Source: Thalassotalea profundi (lineage in GTDB: Bacteria; Pseudomonadota; Gammaproteobacteria; Enterobacterales; Alteromonadaceae). Taken from it: DNA of 64,000 nt. Position numbers and translations under genes: made by a program. The DNA is taken from positions 248,377-312,376 of the forward strand of contig NZ_BNAH01000002.1 of the NCBI RefSeq assembly GCF_014653195.1, read 5' to 3'. Below, piece by piece: positions 10,371 through 19,607 of this stretch (position 1 is the stretch's first letter; the number at the start of each line of letters is the position of its first letter). The notes below the pieces were generated by a model. That model saw nothing but the letters and a program-made list of their open reading frames with translations, did no database searches and had not been told where the DNA came from.

Positions 10371-10675
10371 AGCTTTTTCTCCAGGCGATTAAATTATGTA
10401 AGTCGACTTGTAAACAAACAAATCGAATAACAAAATACTAATTCACCTCACAACTATTTATGAAATATATATTATTTATCACTACCATTCATAAAATATA
10501 TACCCCTAGTTTTTATATAATTCTTGATATAAATTTTTCAATTTAATCAACTAGTAATCGATTTATTAGCACTCTCCAATAACTAGAATTATTGTACTTT
10601 TCTCTATTTAGTCGACTAAAAGACACTTGCGTTAAGTGCCAAGTCATGACATATAGTTAACTTATAATTTTTATT
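10371..10675. promoter_or_regulatory. Divergent aceA/lysR control region (305 bases)
   Basis: No gene is seen. It must hold both divergent promoters. Two palindromes stand out: AAGTCGACTT at 10400-10409, close to aceA, and TTTAGTCGACTAAA at 10607-10620, close to lysR. Between them is an imperfect direct repeat of the form ATRAAATATATA (around 10463 and 10491). Operator function for the adjacent LysR protein is inferred from position only. Confidence 0.55.
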
Positions 10676-11629
10676 ATGGCCATTAGTTACATGAATATAT
10701 CTAAAATCGACTTAAACTTACTTATTTACCTTGATGTTCTATTACGAGAGAAGAATGTAACTAGAGCAGCAAGCCGTTTAAATATTACCCAGCCAGCAAT
10801 GAGCAATGGTTTAAAGCGATTAAGAACCTTGTTTAATGACCCTATATTAGTACGCACCTCTGACGGAATGGTACCTACCGAACGTGCTCGTTCTTTAGCA
10901 CCTGTGATAAGGAAAATATTACTCGAACTTGAAGAGGCCCTTCAGGGCGAAGAAGAGTTTAATGAAAAAAATAGTCAGCGTGTTTTTCGCATAATGGCAA
11001 GTGATTATGCGGCCTCAACGCTTTTCCCTAGCTTATTACGCAAAATAAATCAGCTTGCTCCTAACATTACTATTGATTTTATGACTCCAAGTGATGTTAC
11101 CTTTCATGATGTTGAGGCGGGTAAGATAGATATGGCAATTAATCGTTTTGATGAGTTGCCCCAATCTTTTCATCAAAAAACTATTTGGCGAGACACTTTT
11201 TCATGTTTACTTAGTACAGAAAACGAGATTGTGTCTGATTTTAATTTAGCTACATATCTAGCCTCTAAACATGTTTGGGTATCTAAAACTGGCTTTGGTG
11301 TTGGTGTTGGCATGGATCCCAAAGACGTACAAAAATTAGGCTGGGTCGATGAAGCACTTGCCCGAATAGGCAAGAAGCGAGACATCAAAGTATTTACTCG
11401 TAACTACCATGTTGCTATGCAACTTGCTTATGAAGATGCATTAGTAGCAACATTACCAACAAAAGCGGCCTTACTACATAAAAATGATGCAAATTACACC
11501 ATATTACCCCCCCCTTTTGAGATCCCAGATATAGAATTGAAAATGATCTGGAGTCCCTTGTTACATCATGATGCTAGCCATATTTGGTTTAGACAATTAG
11601 TGATTGAAGCTGCAAAAGAAAGTAGTTAA
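10676..11629 (+). CDS. LysR-family transcriptional regulator
   Basis: DNA-binding regulator with an N-terminal winged HTH (KIDLNLLIYLDVLLREKNVT followed by AASRLNITQPAMSNGLKRLR) and a type 2 periplasmic-binding-like effector domain from about residue 95. The start at 10676 gives 317 residues. An ATG at 10691 (MNISKIDLN) matches the usual LysR start equally well; neither has a clear ribosome binding site. It is divergent from aceA and followed after 8 bases by lrgA-lrgB, then malate synthase. It is therefore a good candidate for a regulator of glyoxylate-shunt or LrgAB expression. The effector is unknown; the protein is most like the NodD/NahR/LeuO group in its HTH. Confidence 0.9.
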   Translation: MAISYMNISKIDLNLLIYLDVLLREKNVTRAASRLNITQPAMSNGLKRLRTLFNDPILVRTSDGMVPTERARSLAPVIRKILLELEEALQGEEEFNEKNSQRVFRIMASDYAASTLFPSLLRKINQLAPNITIDFMTPSDVTFHDVEAGKIDMAINRFDELPQSFHQKTIWRDTFSCLLSTENEIVSDFNLATYLASKHVWVSKTGFGVGVGMDPKDVQKLGWVDEALARIGKKRDIKVFTRNYHVAMQLAYEDALVATLPTKAALLHKNDANYTILPPPFEIPDIELKMIWSPLLHHDASHIWFRQLVIEAAKESS

Positions 11630-11637
11630 CAAGAATT

Positions 11638-12045
11638 ATGACAAAAATTATAAAACATCAATGGATAAATATAGCATATGCCATTGTTTCTTTATTAATT
11701 TGTCTAGGATTAGGCTATGGCATTAGTGCAATAACGGGAGGCCTTCCGCCTAGCCTTTATGGTATGGCTATATTAACTTTATCATTACAATTAAAGTGGA
11801 TAAGTGCCGAAAGAATCAGTGTATTCACTACTTGGGCCATTCGTCACATGGGAGTATGTTTTGTACCTGCTGGCGTAGGAATTATTGAGCATAAACAATT
11901 AATACAACAACATGGATTAGCTATTGTGGCTATTACTTTTGTCACTACATTTTTAGTACTCACTTTTGTAGGGCTTATTTACCAAAAGCACGAAGAAAAA
12001 TCGCAAACAAAACCTACCAATAATGATACTAGTAGGCATAGTTAA
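11638..12045 (+). CDS. lrgA: LrgA/CidA family membrane protein
   Basis: Small inner-membrane protein of 135 residues with about four hydrophobic helices and the family segment GGLPPSLYGMAILTL, followed by RHMGVCFVPAGVGIIEH. It forms a two-gene unit with lrgB, which starts two bases after its stop. The family was first described as holin-like/antiholin. Later work links LrgAB-type pairs to pyruvate uptake in Gram-positive bacteria, and a plant plastid LrgAB homologue (PLGG1) to glycolate/glycerate transport. Its location between isocitrate lyase and malate synthase favours a small-carboxylate transport role here (inference). Confidence 0.88.
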   Translation: MTKIIKHQWINIAYAIVSLLICLGLGYGISAITGGLPPSLYGMAILTLSLQLKWISAERISVFTTWAIRHMGVCFVPAGVGIIEHKQLIQQHGLAIVAITFVTTFLVLTFVGLIYQKHEEKSQTKPTNNDTSRHS

Positions 12046-12047
12046 AA

Positions 12048-12755
12048 ATGGAAAGTCGTCTAATGTTAATAGCGTTAACTTGTATCCTGACAATACTGAC
12101 TTATCAAAGTTTTGTAAAACTACAAGCTAAACTCAACAAAGTATGGCTTAACCCTATGCTGTTAACTATTCTATTTCTAATCTTAGGCTTATATAATTTT
12201 CAAATAGATTATGAATTTTATGATAACAACACTGAACCTTTAAATTTTTTATTAGAGCTCTCTGTAGTCACTTTAGGCTTTCCTTTATATCAACAATTAC
12301 ATGCTATGAAAAAACAATGGAAAGTTATTGTCCTATTACTCATATTGGCATCATTACTAGCGATTATAAGTAGCTTTGCACTTACCTGGATAATAATCTC
12401 TCAGCAAGAAATTGCAATTTCACTTTCTCTAAAGTCCATCACAACGCCTATTGCGATTGCTATTACAGAACAATTAAACGGCAATATTGCAGTAACAGCT
12501 TTTACTATAATTATTGCTGGATTATTTGGGGCTATTTGGGGGATCAAATGGTTAACTTTGCTTGGTGTTAACTCCGCCAATGCTCAAGGATTAGCTATCG
12601 GCACCGCAAGTCATGCTTTAGGTACTGCAACTATTAGTCAAATAAGTTACCAACACGCCGCATACAGTTCACTAGCATTAATATTATCTGCCTCAGTTAC
12701 AGCTATAATAGGTCCTGTATTGATACCAATAATGATTAATCTAATAGGTGGTTAG
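12048..12755 (+). CDS. lrgB: LrgB/CidB family membrane protein
   Basis: Polytopic inner-membrane partner of LrgA, 235 residues. Characteristic LrgB segments are LNPMLLTILFLI, LLELSVVTLGFPLYQQL, the SLKSITTPIAIAITEQLNG motif, and GIASHALG-like GTASHALGTA followed by a final hydrophobic helix. The start ATG follows the lrgA stop by two bases, so the pair is co-translated. Together with the LysR gene this forms a three-gene unit inserted between aceA and malate synthase. No terminator is obvious before the malate synthase gene 281 bases downstream. Confidence 0.9.
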   Translation: MESRLMLIALTCILTILTYQSFVKLQAKLNKVWLNPMLLTILFLILGLYNFQIDYEFYDNNTEPLNFLLELSVVTLGFPLYQQLHAMKKQWKVIVLLLILASLLAIISSFALTWIIISQQEIAISLSLKSITTPIAIAITEQLNGNIAVTAFTIIIAGLFGAIWGIKWLTLLGVNSANAQGLAIGTASHALGTATISQISYQHAAYSSLALILSASVTAIIGPVLIPIMINLIGG

Positions 12756-13036
12756 ATTATGTTTACACGTAATATTCATAATAAAGTAAAAACAACACAT
12801 ACATATTCACCATATGAATAATACATATCTATCAATACAATAGTGTTATAAAAATCACAAAAAACAATAATTATTACTTAAAAATCAAAAAGTTAAACAA
12901 ACATTAACCAGACAACACTGATCATGTGAAATTAATCTCTATTGCAGACAAAATCAATTACATTTACATTCCAACTATCAGATAATGTGCTTTCAATTAA
13001 AAGCTTCCATTAAACACAACATTCTTCGAGGTTCTC

Positions 13037-15208
13037 ATGACAAACAGAATTAATATTGCACAAATCCAAGTAGCTGAATGTTTATATGACTTTGTTGAAA
13101 AAGAAGTTATGCCAAATCTGGGGTTAAATAAGCAAGACTTCTGGCAAGGATTCTCAGATATTATTAATCAGTTTAGTGTGGTAAATGAAGAATTACTAGA
13201 AACTCGACAATCGCTTCAACATCAGATCGATCAATGGCATAACCAGCATCAAGGTGATTTATTTAACTTCGCAGATTACAAAGCATTTTTAACAGAAATC
13301 GGGTATTTGGAGCCAAAAGTTGACGACTTTAAGATTTCAACCGTAAACGTAGATGCTGAATTAGCATCGATGGCAGGCCCTCAATTAGTTGTCCCTATAA
13401 TGAATGCTCGATTTGCTCTAAATGCGGTTAATGCACGTTGGGGGAGCTTATATGACGCACTGTACGGTACAGATGCAATTAGTAGTGATAATGGTGCTGA
13501 AAAATCTAACCAATATAATCCAATTCGTGGACAAAAAGTAATTGAATTTGCTCGTGATTTTCTTGATCAAGCTATTCCCTTAGCTTCTGGTAAACATGAG
13601 CAGGTTAAACGTTATCAAATACTCGATAATAGCCTAGTAGCTACTTTGATAAATGGTGACAAACAACAACTTGATGATCCTAAACAATGCTTAGGCTATA
13701 CAGGAACTGTTGAGCAGCCTGATTCAATTATTTTTAAACACAACGAATTACATTTAGAAATATGTTTTGACGCCAATAATCCTATTGCAAATTCAGACAT
13801 CGCTGGTGTTAGTGATGTTTTGCTTGAGTCAGCATTAACAACAATTATGGATTGTGAAGACTCTGTTGCCGCTGTTGATGCTAGCGATAAAGTTATTGCA
13901 TACCGTAATTGGTTGGGACTTAACTTAGGAACATTATCCGAAAAAATACAAAAAGGTTCAAAAACATTTACTCGGACAATGGCTAACGATAAAACCTATC
14001 ATGACCTTTTAGGAAATACCAATTCGTTATCAGGACGCAGTTTAATGTTTGTACGTAATGTAGGTCACTTAATGACCAATAATGCTGTACTAACGCAACA
14101 AGGGCAATCTGCACCCGAAGGGATTATTGATGCCGTTATAACATCTTTAATTGCTCTTCACGACATAAAAGGTTTAGGAAGCAAAACCAATAGCAAAGCC
14201 GGTTCAATTTACATAGTAAAACCTAAAATGCATGGTTCTGCGGAAGTGGCCTTTGCAAATTTATTATTTTCAAAAGTTGAAGCCTTGCTTAAATTGCCTG
14301 CTAACACGATAAAAATGGGCATTATGGATGAAGAACGACGTACCAGTGTTAATTTAAAAAACTGTATTTATGCCGCAAAAGAAAGAGTGGTGTTTATTAA
14401 TACTGGCTTCTTAGACAGAACAGGCGATGAAATTCATACTTCGATGAATGCTGGAGTTATGGCAAAGAAAGCGGATATAAAATTAACGCCGTGGATAAGT
14501 GCCTACGAAGACAACAATGTGGATATCGGATTAGCTTGTGGTTTTAGTGGCAAAGCGCAAATAGGAAAAGGGATGTGGCCAATACCTGATCAAATGTCGA
14601 ATATGCTTGCTAACAAAATAAACCATGTACTAGCAGGCGCTAATACGGCATGGGTTCCCTCTCCTACAGCCGCTACATTGCATGCTATTCACTACCATCA
14701 AACCCATGTATTAAGTTTACAACAACAGCTGAGTAAAAGGTCACCAGCTAACGTTGATGATATTCTAACAATTCCTTTGGCAGAAAATACCAATTGGAGT
14801 ACTGAGGAAATCAATAACGAACTAGACAATAATGCTCAAGGGATATTAGGATATGTAGTTCGTTGGATAGACCAAGGGATTGGGTGCTCAAAAGTACCAG
14901 ATATTAATAACGTTGGCTTAATGGAAGACCGCGCTACATTACGTATATCTAGTCAACATATTGCCAATTGGCTCAAGCATGGAATTTGTACTAAGTCGCA
15001 AGTATTAGCTAGCATGAAGAAAATGGCAAGTATTGTAGACGAGCAGAACAAAGGTGATAATCAATATCAACCAATGGCTACTAACTTTGACACTAATATT
15101 GCTTTTAAAGCCGCTTGTGACCTTGTATTTAAAGGAACTGAGCAGCCCAGCGGTTACACTGAGCCTCTATTGCATCAATACCGTTTAAACTATAAAGATT
15201 CGCATTAA
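13037..15208 (+). CDS. glcB: Malate synthase G
   Basis: Condenses glyoxylate with acetyl-CoA to form malate, the second step of the glyoxylate shunt and the exit of glycolate metabolism. The 723-residue length is exactly that of isoform G (the A form is about 530). Visible features are [15 protein letters not shown] with acidic Mg ligands near residue 270, [25 protein letters not shown] with the catalytic Arg region, and [16 protein letters not shown] toward the C-terminus. GAGG at 13028-13031 supports the ATG. Its neighbours (aceA, lysR, lrgAB) place it in a single glyoxylate locus although no glycolate oxidase genes are in the window. Confidence 0.97.
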   Translation: MTNRINIAQIQVAECLYDFVEKEVMPNLGLNKQDFWQGFSDIINQFSVVNEELLETRQSLQHQIDQWHNQHQGDLFNFADYKAFLTEIGYLEPKVDDFKISTVNVDAELASMAGPQLVVPIMNARFALNAVNARWGSLYDALYGTDAISSDNGAEKSNQYNPIRGQKVIEFARDFLDQAIPLASGKHEQVKRYQILDNSLVATLINGDKQQLDDPKQCLGYTGTVEQPDSIIFKHNELHLEICFDANNPIANSDIAGVSDVLLESALTTIMDCEDSVAAVDASDKVIAYRNWLGLNLGTLSEKIQKGSKTFTRTMANDKTYHDLLGNTNSLSGRSLMFVRNVGHLMTNNAVLTQQGQSAPEGIIDAVITSLIALHDIKGLGSKTNSKAGSIYIVKPKMHGSAEVAFANLLFSKVEALLKLPANTIKMGIMDEERRTSVNLKNCIYAAKERVVFINTGFLDRTGDEIHTSMNAGVMAKKADIKLTPWISAYEDNNVDIGLACGFSGKAQIGKGMWPIPDQMSNMLANKINHVLAGANTAWVPSPTAATLHAIHYHQTHVLSLQQQLSKRSPANVDDILTIPLAENTNWSTEEINNELDNNAQGILGYVVRWIDQGIGCSKVPDINNVGLMEDRATLRISSQHIANWLKHGICTKSQVLASMKKMASIVDEQNKGDNQYQPMATNFDTNIAFKAACDLVFKGTEQPSGYTEPLLHQYRLNYKDSH

Positions 15209-15304
15209 GAATGGTTTTACCTCAATGTAAAATTATTTTATACTTTTGCCGCTTTTACAATGGGTAAGTAATCTGCTTATAAAAGCAGCTAATCTTATAT
15301 TTGC

Positions 15305-15349
15305 TACTGTTTAACCTAATTTATTGGTATTAATATAGGTTAAACAGTA
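15305..15349 (+). terminator. Long hairpin after malate synthase
   Basis: A perfect 14 bp inverted repeat (15305-15318 and 15336-15349) has a 17 base loop and is not followed by a T-run. A smaller hairpin, CTGCTT/AAGCAG, lies at 15273-15288. The stem shares TTAACCTA with the hairpin after pgk. It may be a 3'-end stabiliser or a rho-assisted terminator. Confidence 0.45.
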
Positions 15350-15437
15350 AACTAGTTATTATATTAATGTAAATAAAAGTAACTTTGTTAAAAGTATGTC
15401 TTATTTAACTGTGAACTTTTGAGAAGGGGACTGCTCA

Positions 15438-15851
15438 ATGAAATCACTTATAAATTTAATTATTTTAATCTGTTTGATCAGTCTAACAAGCTTTACTGTA
15501 CTTAGAACTCAAGCAGAAGATATTAAAAGAAATTCACCTTTAATTCTTAAAAATAAAAATTTTGTTCTCATTTATGCACTACCTCAACATTCTAATGGTG
15601 GTAACTCAAGGTACACTAATAATTTAATGGTACCCATTGCAGATGACTTTCTAACACATGAGCAGAATGAAGGTGCTGAGCAACAAAATATTTGCCCAAG
15701 TAAAAAAGGGAATGAGGTTTATGAATTAACCGCTTTATTTAATGATAAGTTACAAGTATTACTATCCTTTTTTACTCCACCAAAAAATCAAGACGACTTA
15801 AAAGAAGTGGTTGAAGATAAAGATAATATCCAACTTGTTTCTTACCAATAG
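15438..15851 (+). CDS. Small secreted or membrane-anchored protein, unknown
   Basis: Not recognised. The 137-residue protein has an N-terminal hydrophobic segment (residues 4-20, LINLIILICLISLTSFT) that could be a signal peptide or anchor. A polar tail with no domain I can name follows; a single Cys lies in QNICPSKKG and the C-terminus is acidic (EVVEDKDN). A GAGAAGGGGA ribosome binding site just upstream supports expression from this ATG. A strong terminator lies just after it, shared with the convergent coiled-coil gene. The gene may be an independent unit between malate synthase and the sigma-factor operon. Confidence 0.6.
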   Translation: MKSLINLIILICLISLTSFTVLRTQAEDIKRNSPLILKNKNFVLIYALPQHSNGGNSRYTNNLMVPIADDFLTHEQNEGAEQQNICPSKKGNEVYELTALFNDKLQVLLSFFTPPKNQDDLKEVVEDKDNIQLVSYQ

Positions 15852-15897
15852 TAAGTTAACAGCTGAATCAATCTCCATGTTTAACGCTACACCAAAT

Positions 15898-15924
15898 AAA
15901 AAGCCACATTATGTGGCTTTTTTT
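15898..15924. terminator. Bidirectional intrinsic terminator
   Basis: An 11 bp perfect stem (15899-15909 with 15911-15921, core GCCACAT) has flanking A- and T-runs. It sits between the convergent genes ending at 15851 (plus) and 15956 (minus). Confidence 0.93.
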
Positions 15925-15955
15925 CTGATATTTAACGAGAGTAAATGTATTAAAT

Positions 15956-16888
15956 TTAAAACTGATATCCAAAGCCTTTTGTTAATAACTGTTCAGCTGA
16001 TATTTTATCTGCAGAGCAACTACTAATATCTTGTTTACTGAAAACATAAATTTTATCTTTAAAGCGGCTTTTATCTTGATCACCTCCAGACTTTAATATA
16101 ACGCTTACATTTTCATTTTTGGGTAATGCTTTCAAACCATTACCATATAAGCAAAAAGTATCTGCTAATGATAAAGCTAATTTTGAATAATAAGTACCAC
16201 GCTCCTCTAATTGTTTTTGTCTTTTTTGATCTTGTGCTTTTTTCAACGCTACTGCTTTCTTGCGTAACTCTTTAGATTTCTTTTCTAAAGCATCACGTTT
16301 CTCAGAGAACTTTTCCTTTTTTGAAAGTAATTTTTCTTTTTCATCTTTTTCAGCAAGCCTTAATTGGTAGTCTATATCTCGAGTTTCACGCTCAATTTCT
16401 CTTGCACGATAGTGTAATTCTCTTTGAGATTCTCTTAACTCACGATATTTCTCTTGCTGACTTTCCATTGATTCTATCGCCAGCTCATAGCTTTCAGCCG
16501 CTTCTTCTAATGCATTTGTTGTAAGTTCAGCAAGGGCTTTTTCATTCATAGGTAAATCGAAATTTGAAACATTAGGAGTACCAAATGACACCTCTGGAAA
16601 TTCAGGAACTTCGGGTAATGAAAAGTTAAAGCTTTGATTTCGCCAAGTACTATAACGGGAGCTTGAATTGATCGTAAAAACAATACCTTGCCCCTTCAAA
16701 TAAGTACTATTAACGCTTGATAGTTCCACTACATTTGATTTTGAACGGTCAACCGCAGAAGAGCGAATAATATTATTCATAATCTTCAATTGCTTATACA
16801 TGTCATCAAGCTCTGGAGTCGCTGAATGTACAGAAAGTGTGGTTAAGCTCATGGCGATTGAAACCATAATTGGTTTAATATTTGTCAT
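15956..16888 (-). CDS. Secreted coiled-coil protein, third gene of an ECF sigma operon
   Basis: Not recognised as a named family. The 310-residue protein starts with a signal peptide (cleavage after SVHSA). It has a proline-rich segment near 90-110 and a long, highly charged coiled coil over about 120-230 (repeated RELRESQREL / EKLLSKKEKF heptads). A short C-terminal globular part carries two cysteines. GGAGTAG precedes the ATG. It lies 4 bases after the anti-sigma gene and so is co-transcribed with it and the sigma factor. A periplasmic partner or sensor for the sigma/anti-sigma pair, or its main output, is plausible but inferred. Confidence 0.7.
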   Translation of the reverse strand: MTNIKPIMVSIAMSLTTLSVHSATPELDDMYKQLKIMNNIIRSSAVDRSKSNVVELSSVNSTYLKGQGIVFTINSSSRYSTWRNQSFNFSLPEVPEFPEVSFGTPNVSNFDLPMNEKALAELTTNALEEAAESYELAIESMESQQEKYRELRESQRELHYRAREIERETRDIDYQLRLAEKDEKEKLLSKKEKFSEKRDALEKKSKELRKKAVALKKAQDQKRQKQLEERGTYYSKLALSLADTFCLYGNGLKALPKNENVSVILKSGGDQDKSRFKDKIYVFSKQDISSCSADKISAEQLLTKGFGYQF

Positions 16889-16892
16889 TGTA

Positions 16893-17579
16893 CTACTCCT
16901 CAGTTATCCAATTTGCCGGGGTACTATTTGGCTCATCGTAATGCGATTTTTTATAAAATAAAGCTTGTTCAAGCTGTTTAAATTTCATCTGGTTATTAAA
17001 TTGTTCATCAGCCCGTTGTTCGTTAATATATTGAACAAAATCACCTATATCTTCTTTACGTTCTTTTCTTGATGCATTTAGTATATAGCTTGCTAATTGC
17101 AGGTTATTGTCTTGCTGCTTCACTTTAATATCAGCCGCATAATTCGCTAATAACACCTGTTGTTCACTTGCAAAGCTTTGTAATTTTTGGTCAATCATTA
17201 ACTCAATATCAGCTTGTTTTTTTATCGTTTCATTGCCAGAAAAACTAATCATCATTGCCCCATCTTTTATCGTGAAATCTACTTTAAAAATAACAAGAGA
17301 CAATGCAAATAGAGAAAATGCCATCGACATTGCAGGTAATCCATGCCACTGCCACCAAGGTGATTTATCTTGTACAAATGCACTCCCCCGATTCCAGTTG
17401 GGTACATCTTCTTCGATATCAGTTTCTATTTGATGAGCAATATATCTGGCTGTATTTTCACGCTCGTGCCACTGACTATGTTTTTCAAAGGTGAACTCAT
17501 CAATCGTTGTATTTTCTTGCTGTTGATCTAACCACTGACTAAATTGTTGCTCTATATTCTTATCATTAGGTGCTTTCAT
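16893..17579 (-). CDS. Putative membrane anti-sigma factor
   Basis: 228-residue protein with a cytoplasmic N-terminal part of about 75 residues, one membrane helix (about 80-98, LPAMSMAFSLFALSLVIFKV) and a periplasmic C-terminal region predicted to be helical and coiled. Its start overlaps the end of the ECF sigma gene by 14 bases, the usual arrangement for a sigma/anti-sigma pair. No HxxxCxxC zinc motif is present, so it is not of the zinc-binding ZAS type. The anti-sigma role is inferred from context and topology, not from a recognised domain. Confidence 0.7.
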   Translation of the reverse strand: MKAPNDKNIEQQFSQWLDQQQENTTIDEFTFEKHSQWHERENTARYIAHQIETDIEEDVPNWNRGSAFVQDKSPWWQWHGLPAMSMAFSLFALSLVIFKVDFTIKDGAMMISFSGNETIKKQADIELMIDQKLQSFASEQQVLLANYAADIKVKQQDNNLQLASYILNASRKERKEDIGDFVQYINEQRADEQFNNQMKFKQLEQALFYKKSHYDEPNSTPANWITEE

Positions 17580-18162
17580 GTTCTAACTCCAGATGACCTT
17601 TTAATTTATCTAATGCACTATATAATCTTGATTTAACTGTGTTTACAGACAACCCAAGTTGCCTGGCAATGTCATCAAAGGTACAGTGTTGAAAAAACTT
17701 CATTTCCACCACTAGTTTTTGATTAATAGGTAATAGTGCTAATGCTTTGTGTAACTTTTGGGATTGTTGACTCGAATTCATTAAATATTCAGGACACGTA
17801 TCAGCTATGTCACCTGTTTGTTCCGGTAAATCATCCAAACCTTGCATGGGACGTTTCCTGCGGTAGAACTCAATGCAACGATAGTGAGCTATTTTAAATA
17901 ACCATCCTTTAAATGGACTATCCCCTCGAAATGACGATAAATTTCGAAATATAGCAACAAATACATCTTGCATAAGATCCAATGCATCTTCTCGGTGATT
18001 AACCATCCGTAACGCATAGTTAAACAATGGTTTTTCATAGCGTTTAACCAATGTGATCCAAGCAGCCTTTTTTCCTTTGAGTACTTGTTTAATCAGCGTT
18101 TCATCGCTTCGTTCAAACACATATTTTCCTAAAAGTTTAATGAAATAAATAATTACCGACAT
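17566..18162 (-). CDS. ECF-type RNA polymerase sigma factor
   Basis: Alternative sigma factor of the extracytoplasmic function group. Region 2 is clear (RYEKPLFNYALRMVNHREDA, DLMQDVFVAIFRNLSSF, FKGWLFKIAHYRCIEFYRR), as is region 4 with its HTH (CTFDDIARQLGLSVNTVKSR). Region 1.1 and region 3 are absent, as expected. The start is uncertain: ATG at 18162 has no ribosome binding site, whereas GTG at 18120 has AGGA six bases upstream and removes 14 residues of odd hydrophobic sequence. It heads a three-gene operon with an anti-sigma and a secreted coiled-coil protein. The target promoter is not identified. Confidence 0.93.
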   Translation of the reverse strand: MSVIIYFIKLLGKYVFERSDETLIKQVLKGKKAAWITLVKRYEKPLFNYALRMVNHREDALDLMQDVFVAIFRNLSSFRGDSPFKGWLFKIAHYRCIEFYRRKRPMQGLDDLPEQTGDIADTCPEYLMNSSQQSQKLHKALALLPINQKLVVEMKFFQHCTFDDIARQLGLSVNTVKSRLYSALDKLKGHLELEHEST

Positions 18163-18434
18163 TAATAAAGTCGTCAGTAGCCTTAAAAAAGTTTGAAAAT
18201 TAATGGTAAAAAATCGAAATATTTTATATTTCTTTATTTATCAAAATGTTAAGAATATAAATACTCTTATGTAAGTATTTATAAGTTAATAAACATCCAC
18301 ATTGGGTATTTATTATTCACATCATAACCAATTGATATAAACTCTATGTGATATATATTATTTTAGAATTTTTAAATTTTTGTAAATGAGTTACTGTTGC
18401 TGCGAGTATTAATTATAGAGAAGTAAATTAACTT

Positions 18435-18716
18435 ATGGTTACAGCATCAGCCCGACACATATTAGTCGATAGCGAAGAACAGTGCTTAGCACTAAAATCA
18501 GATATCGAAAATGGTAGTGATTTTTCGAAAGTAGCAGAAGAACATTCAAATTGTCCATCAAAAATGCAAGGTGGCGCTTTAGGTTCTTTTGGAAAGGGAC
18601 AAATGGTTAAGGAATTTGAGGACGTAGTATTTACAGCTCCTGTAAACACAGTTCAAGGACCAGTGAAGACACAATTTGGCTATCATCTGATCGAAGTTAC
18701 CGCTCGCAACGATTAA
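18435..18716 (+). CDS. ppiC: Small parvulin-type peptidyl-prolyl isomerase
   Basis: 93-residue stand-alone parvulin domain that catalyses cis-trans isomerisation of prolyl bonds. The family core is complete: ASARHILVDSEEQC at the N-terminus, a helix with FSKVAEEHSNCPS, GGALGSFGKGQMVKEFEDVVF and the C-terminal strand VKTQFGYHLIEV. Length matches E. coli PpiC. There is no signal peptide, so it is cytosolic. An insertion sequence begins 11 bases after the stop and separates the gene from what looks like its original terminator at 20032-20060. Confidence 0.94.
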   Translation: MVTASARHILVDSEEQCLALKSDIENGSDFSKVAEEHSNCPSKMQGGALGSFGKGQMVKEFEDVVFTAPVNTVQGPVKTQFGYHLIEVTARND

Positions 18717-18761
18717 ATAATAGAAAATGACCCGTCCTAACATGGGTTGACACATTTTGGA

Positions 18762-19607
18762 TTAAAACGCCTGATGCACTTCATCGGGCGTTTTGTATTT
18801 TAAAGCCGTATGCGGCCTTCTTTGATTATAGATAGTGACTGATTGTTCCACCATTTTTCTTGCCTCCTTTAAATCCTTAGGTTTTATCAATAAATATTCA
18901 TTCTTCAAGATACCGTTGATTCGCTCAGCCAACGCATTTTGGTAGCAGTCGTAACCATCAGTCATCGAACACTTAGTTTGGTAATGCCTATGAAGCTGTT
19001 GATATTCACTTGAGCAATACTGCACACCTCTGTCTGAATGGTGTACTAAGATGTTGTTTGATTTTCTTTGCTTTAATGCTTTAGCGTAAGCGAGCTTAAC
19101 CGAGTCTGTTTTCATATTGTCATCAACATGATAACCAACGATTTTTCTTGAAAAAGCATCGGTGACTAGGCTCAAGTAAGTATTACCCGTAGCTGTTGGC
19201 AAATAAGTAATGTCTGCTACCCAGAGTTGCTCAGGCTTTTCAGGCACTAAACCTGCTTTGATTAGGTTTGGATGACAAGTAAAATGATGATGGCTGTTCG
19301 TTGTTTTATGATAAGCACGTTGCCGTGATACGAGCATTTGATGGGATGCAAGTAAGCTAAATAATCTGTCTCGACCAATGAACAATTGCTGTAATGACAA
19401 TAAATATTTAAGCTTACGCGTACCAATCCTTGGTTGATTCATACGTTCAACCATTATAAAACTGAGTACTCGTTGCTCATGTATGTCACGCTTTACTTGA
19501 GCTATACATTGTTTGTAATAGGCTTGGCGAGTAATACCAATAAAGTGACATGCCTTAATAACCGATAGCGTCGCTATGGTTTTTTGTTCGATAACTGCTC
19601 TTTTTGC
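18762..19607 (-). CDS. IS3-family transposase OrfB (DDE catalytic part, -1 frame)
   Basis: Integrase-core transposase. The catalytic triad is D in WVADITY, D in VHHSDRGVQY and E in ALAERINGILKNE, with exactly 35 residues between the second D and the E, the D,D(35)E spacing of IS3 elements. An internal ATG at 19454 would give 230 residues. The frame is open upstream to the slippery site at 19607-19613, adding 51 codons (AKRAVIEQKTIATL...). The main product is therefore expected to be the OrfAB fusion made by -1 frameshifting. Confidence 0.92.
   Translation of the reverse strand, partial: AKRAVIEQKTIATLSVIKACHFIGITRQAYYKQCIAQVKRDIHEQRVLSFIMVERMNQPRIGTRKLKYLLSLQQLFIGRDRLFSLLASHQMLVSRQRAYHKTTNSHHHFTCHPNLIKAGLVPEKPEQLWVADITYLPTATGNTYLSLVTDAFSRKIVGYHVDDNMKTDSVKLAYAKALKQRKSNNILVHHSDRGVQYCSSEYQQLHRHYQTKCSMTDGYDCYQNALAERINGILKNEYLLIKPKDLKEARKMVEQSVTIYNQRRPHTALKYKTPDEVHQAF

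Noticed and set aside
11638..12755. LrgAB as part of a toxin or phage lysis module
   Set aside because: No endolysin, phage or toxin gene is near; both neighbours are glyoxylate-shunt enzymes.
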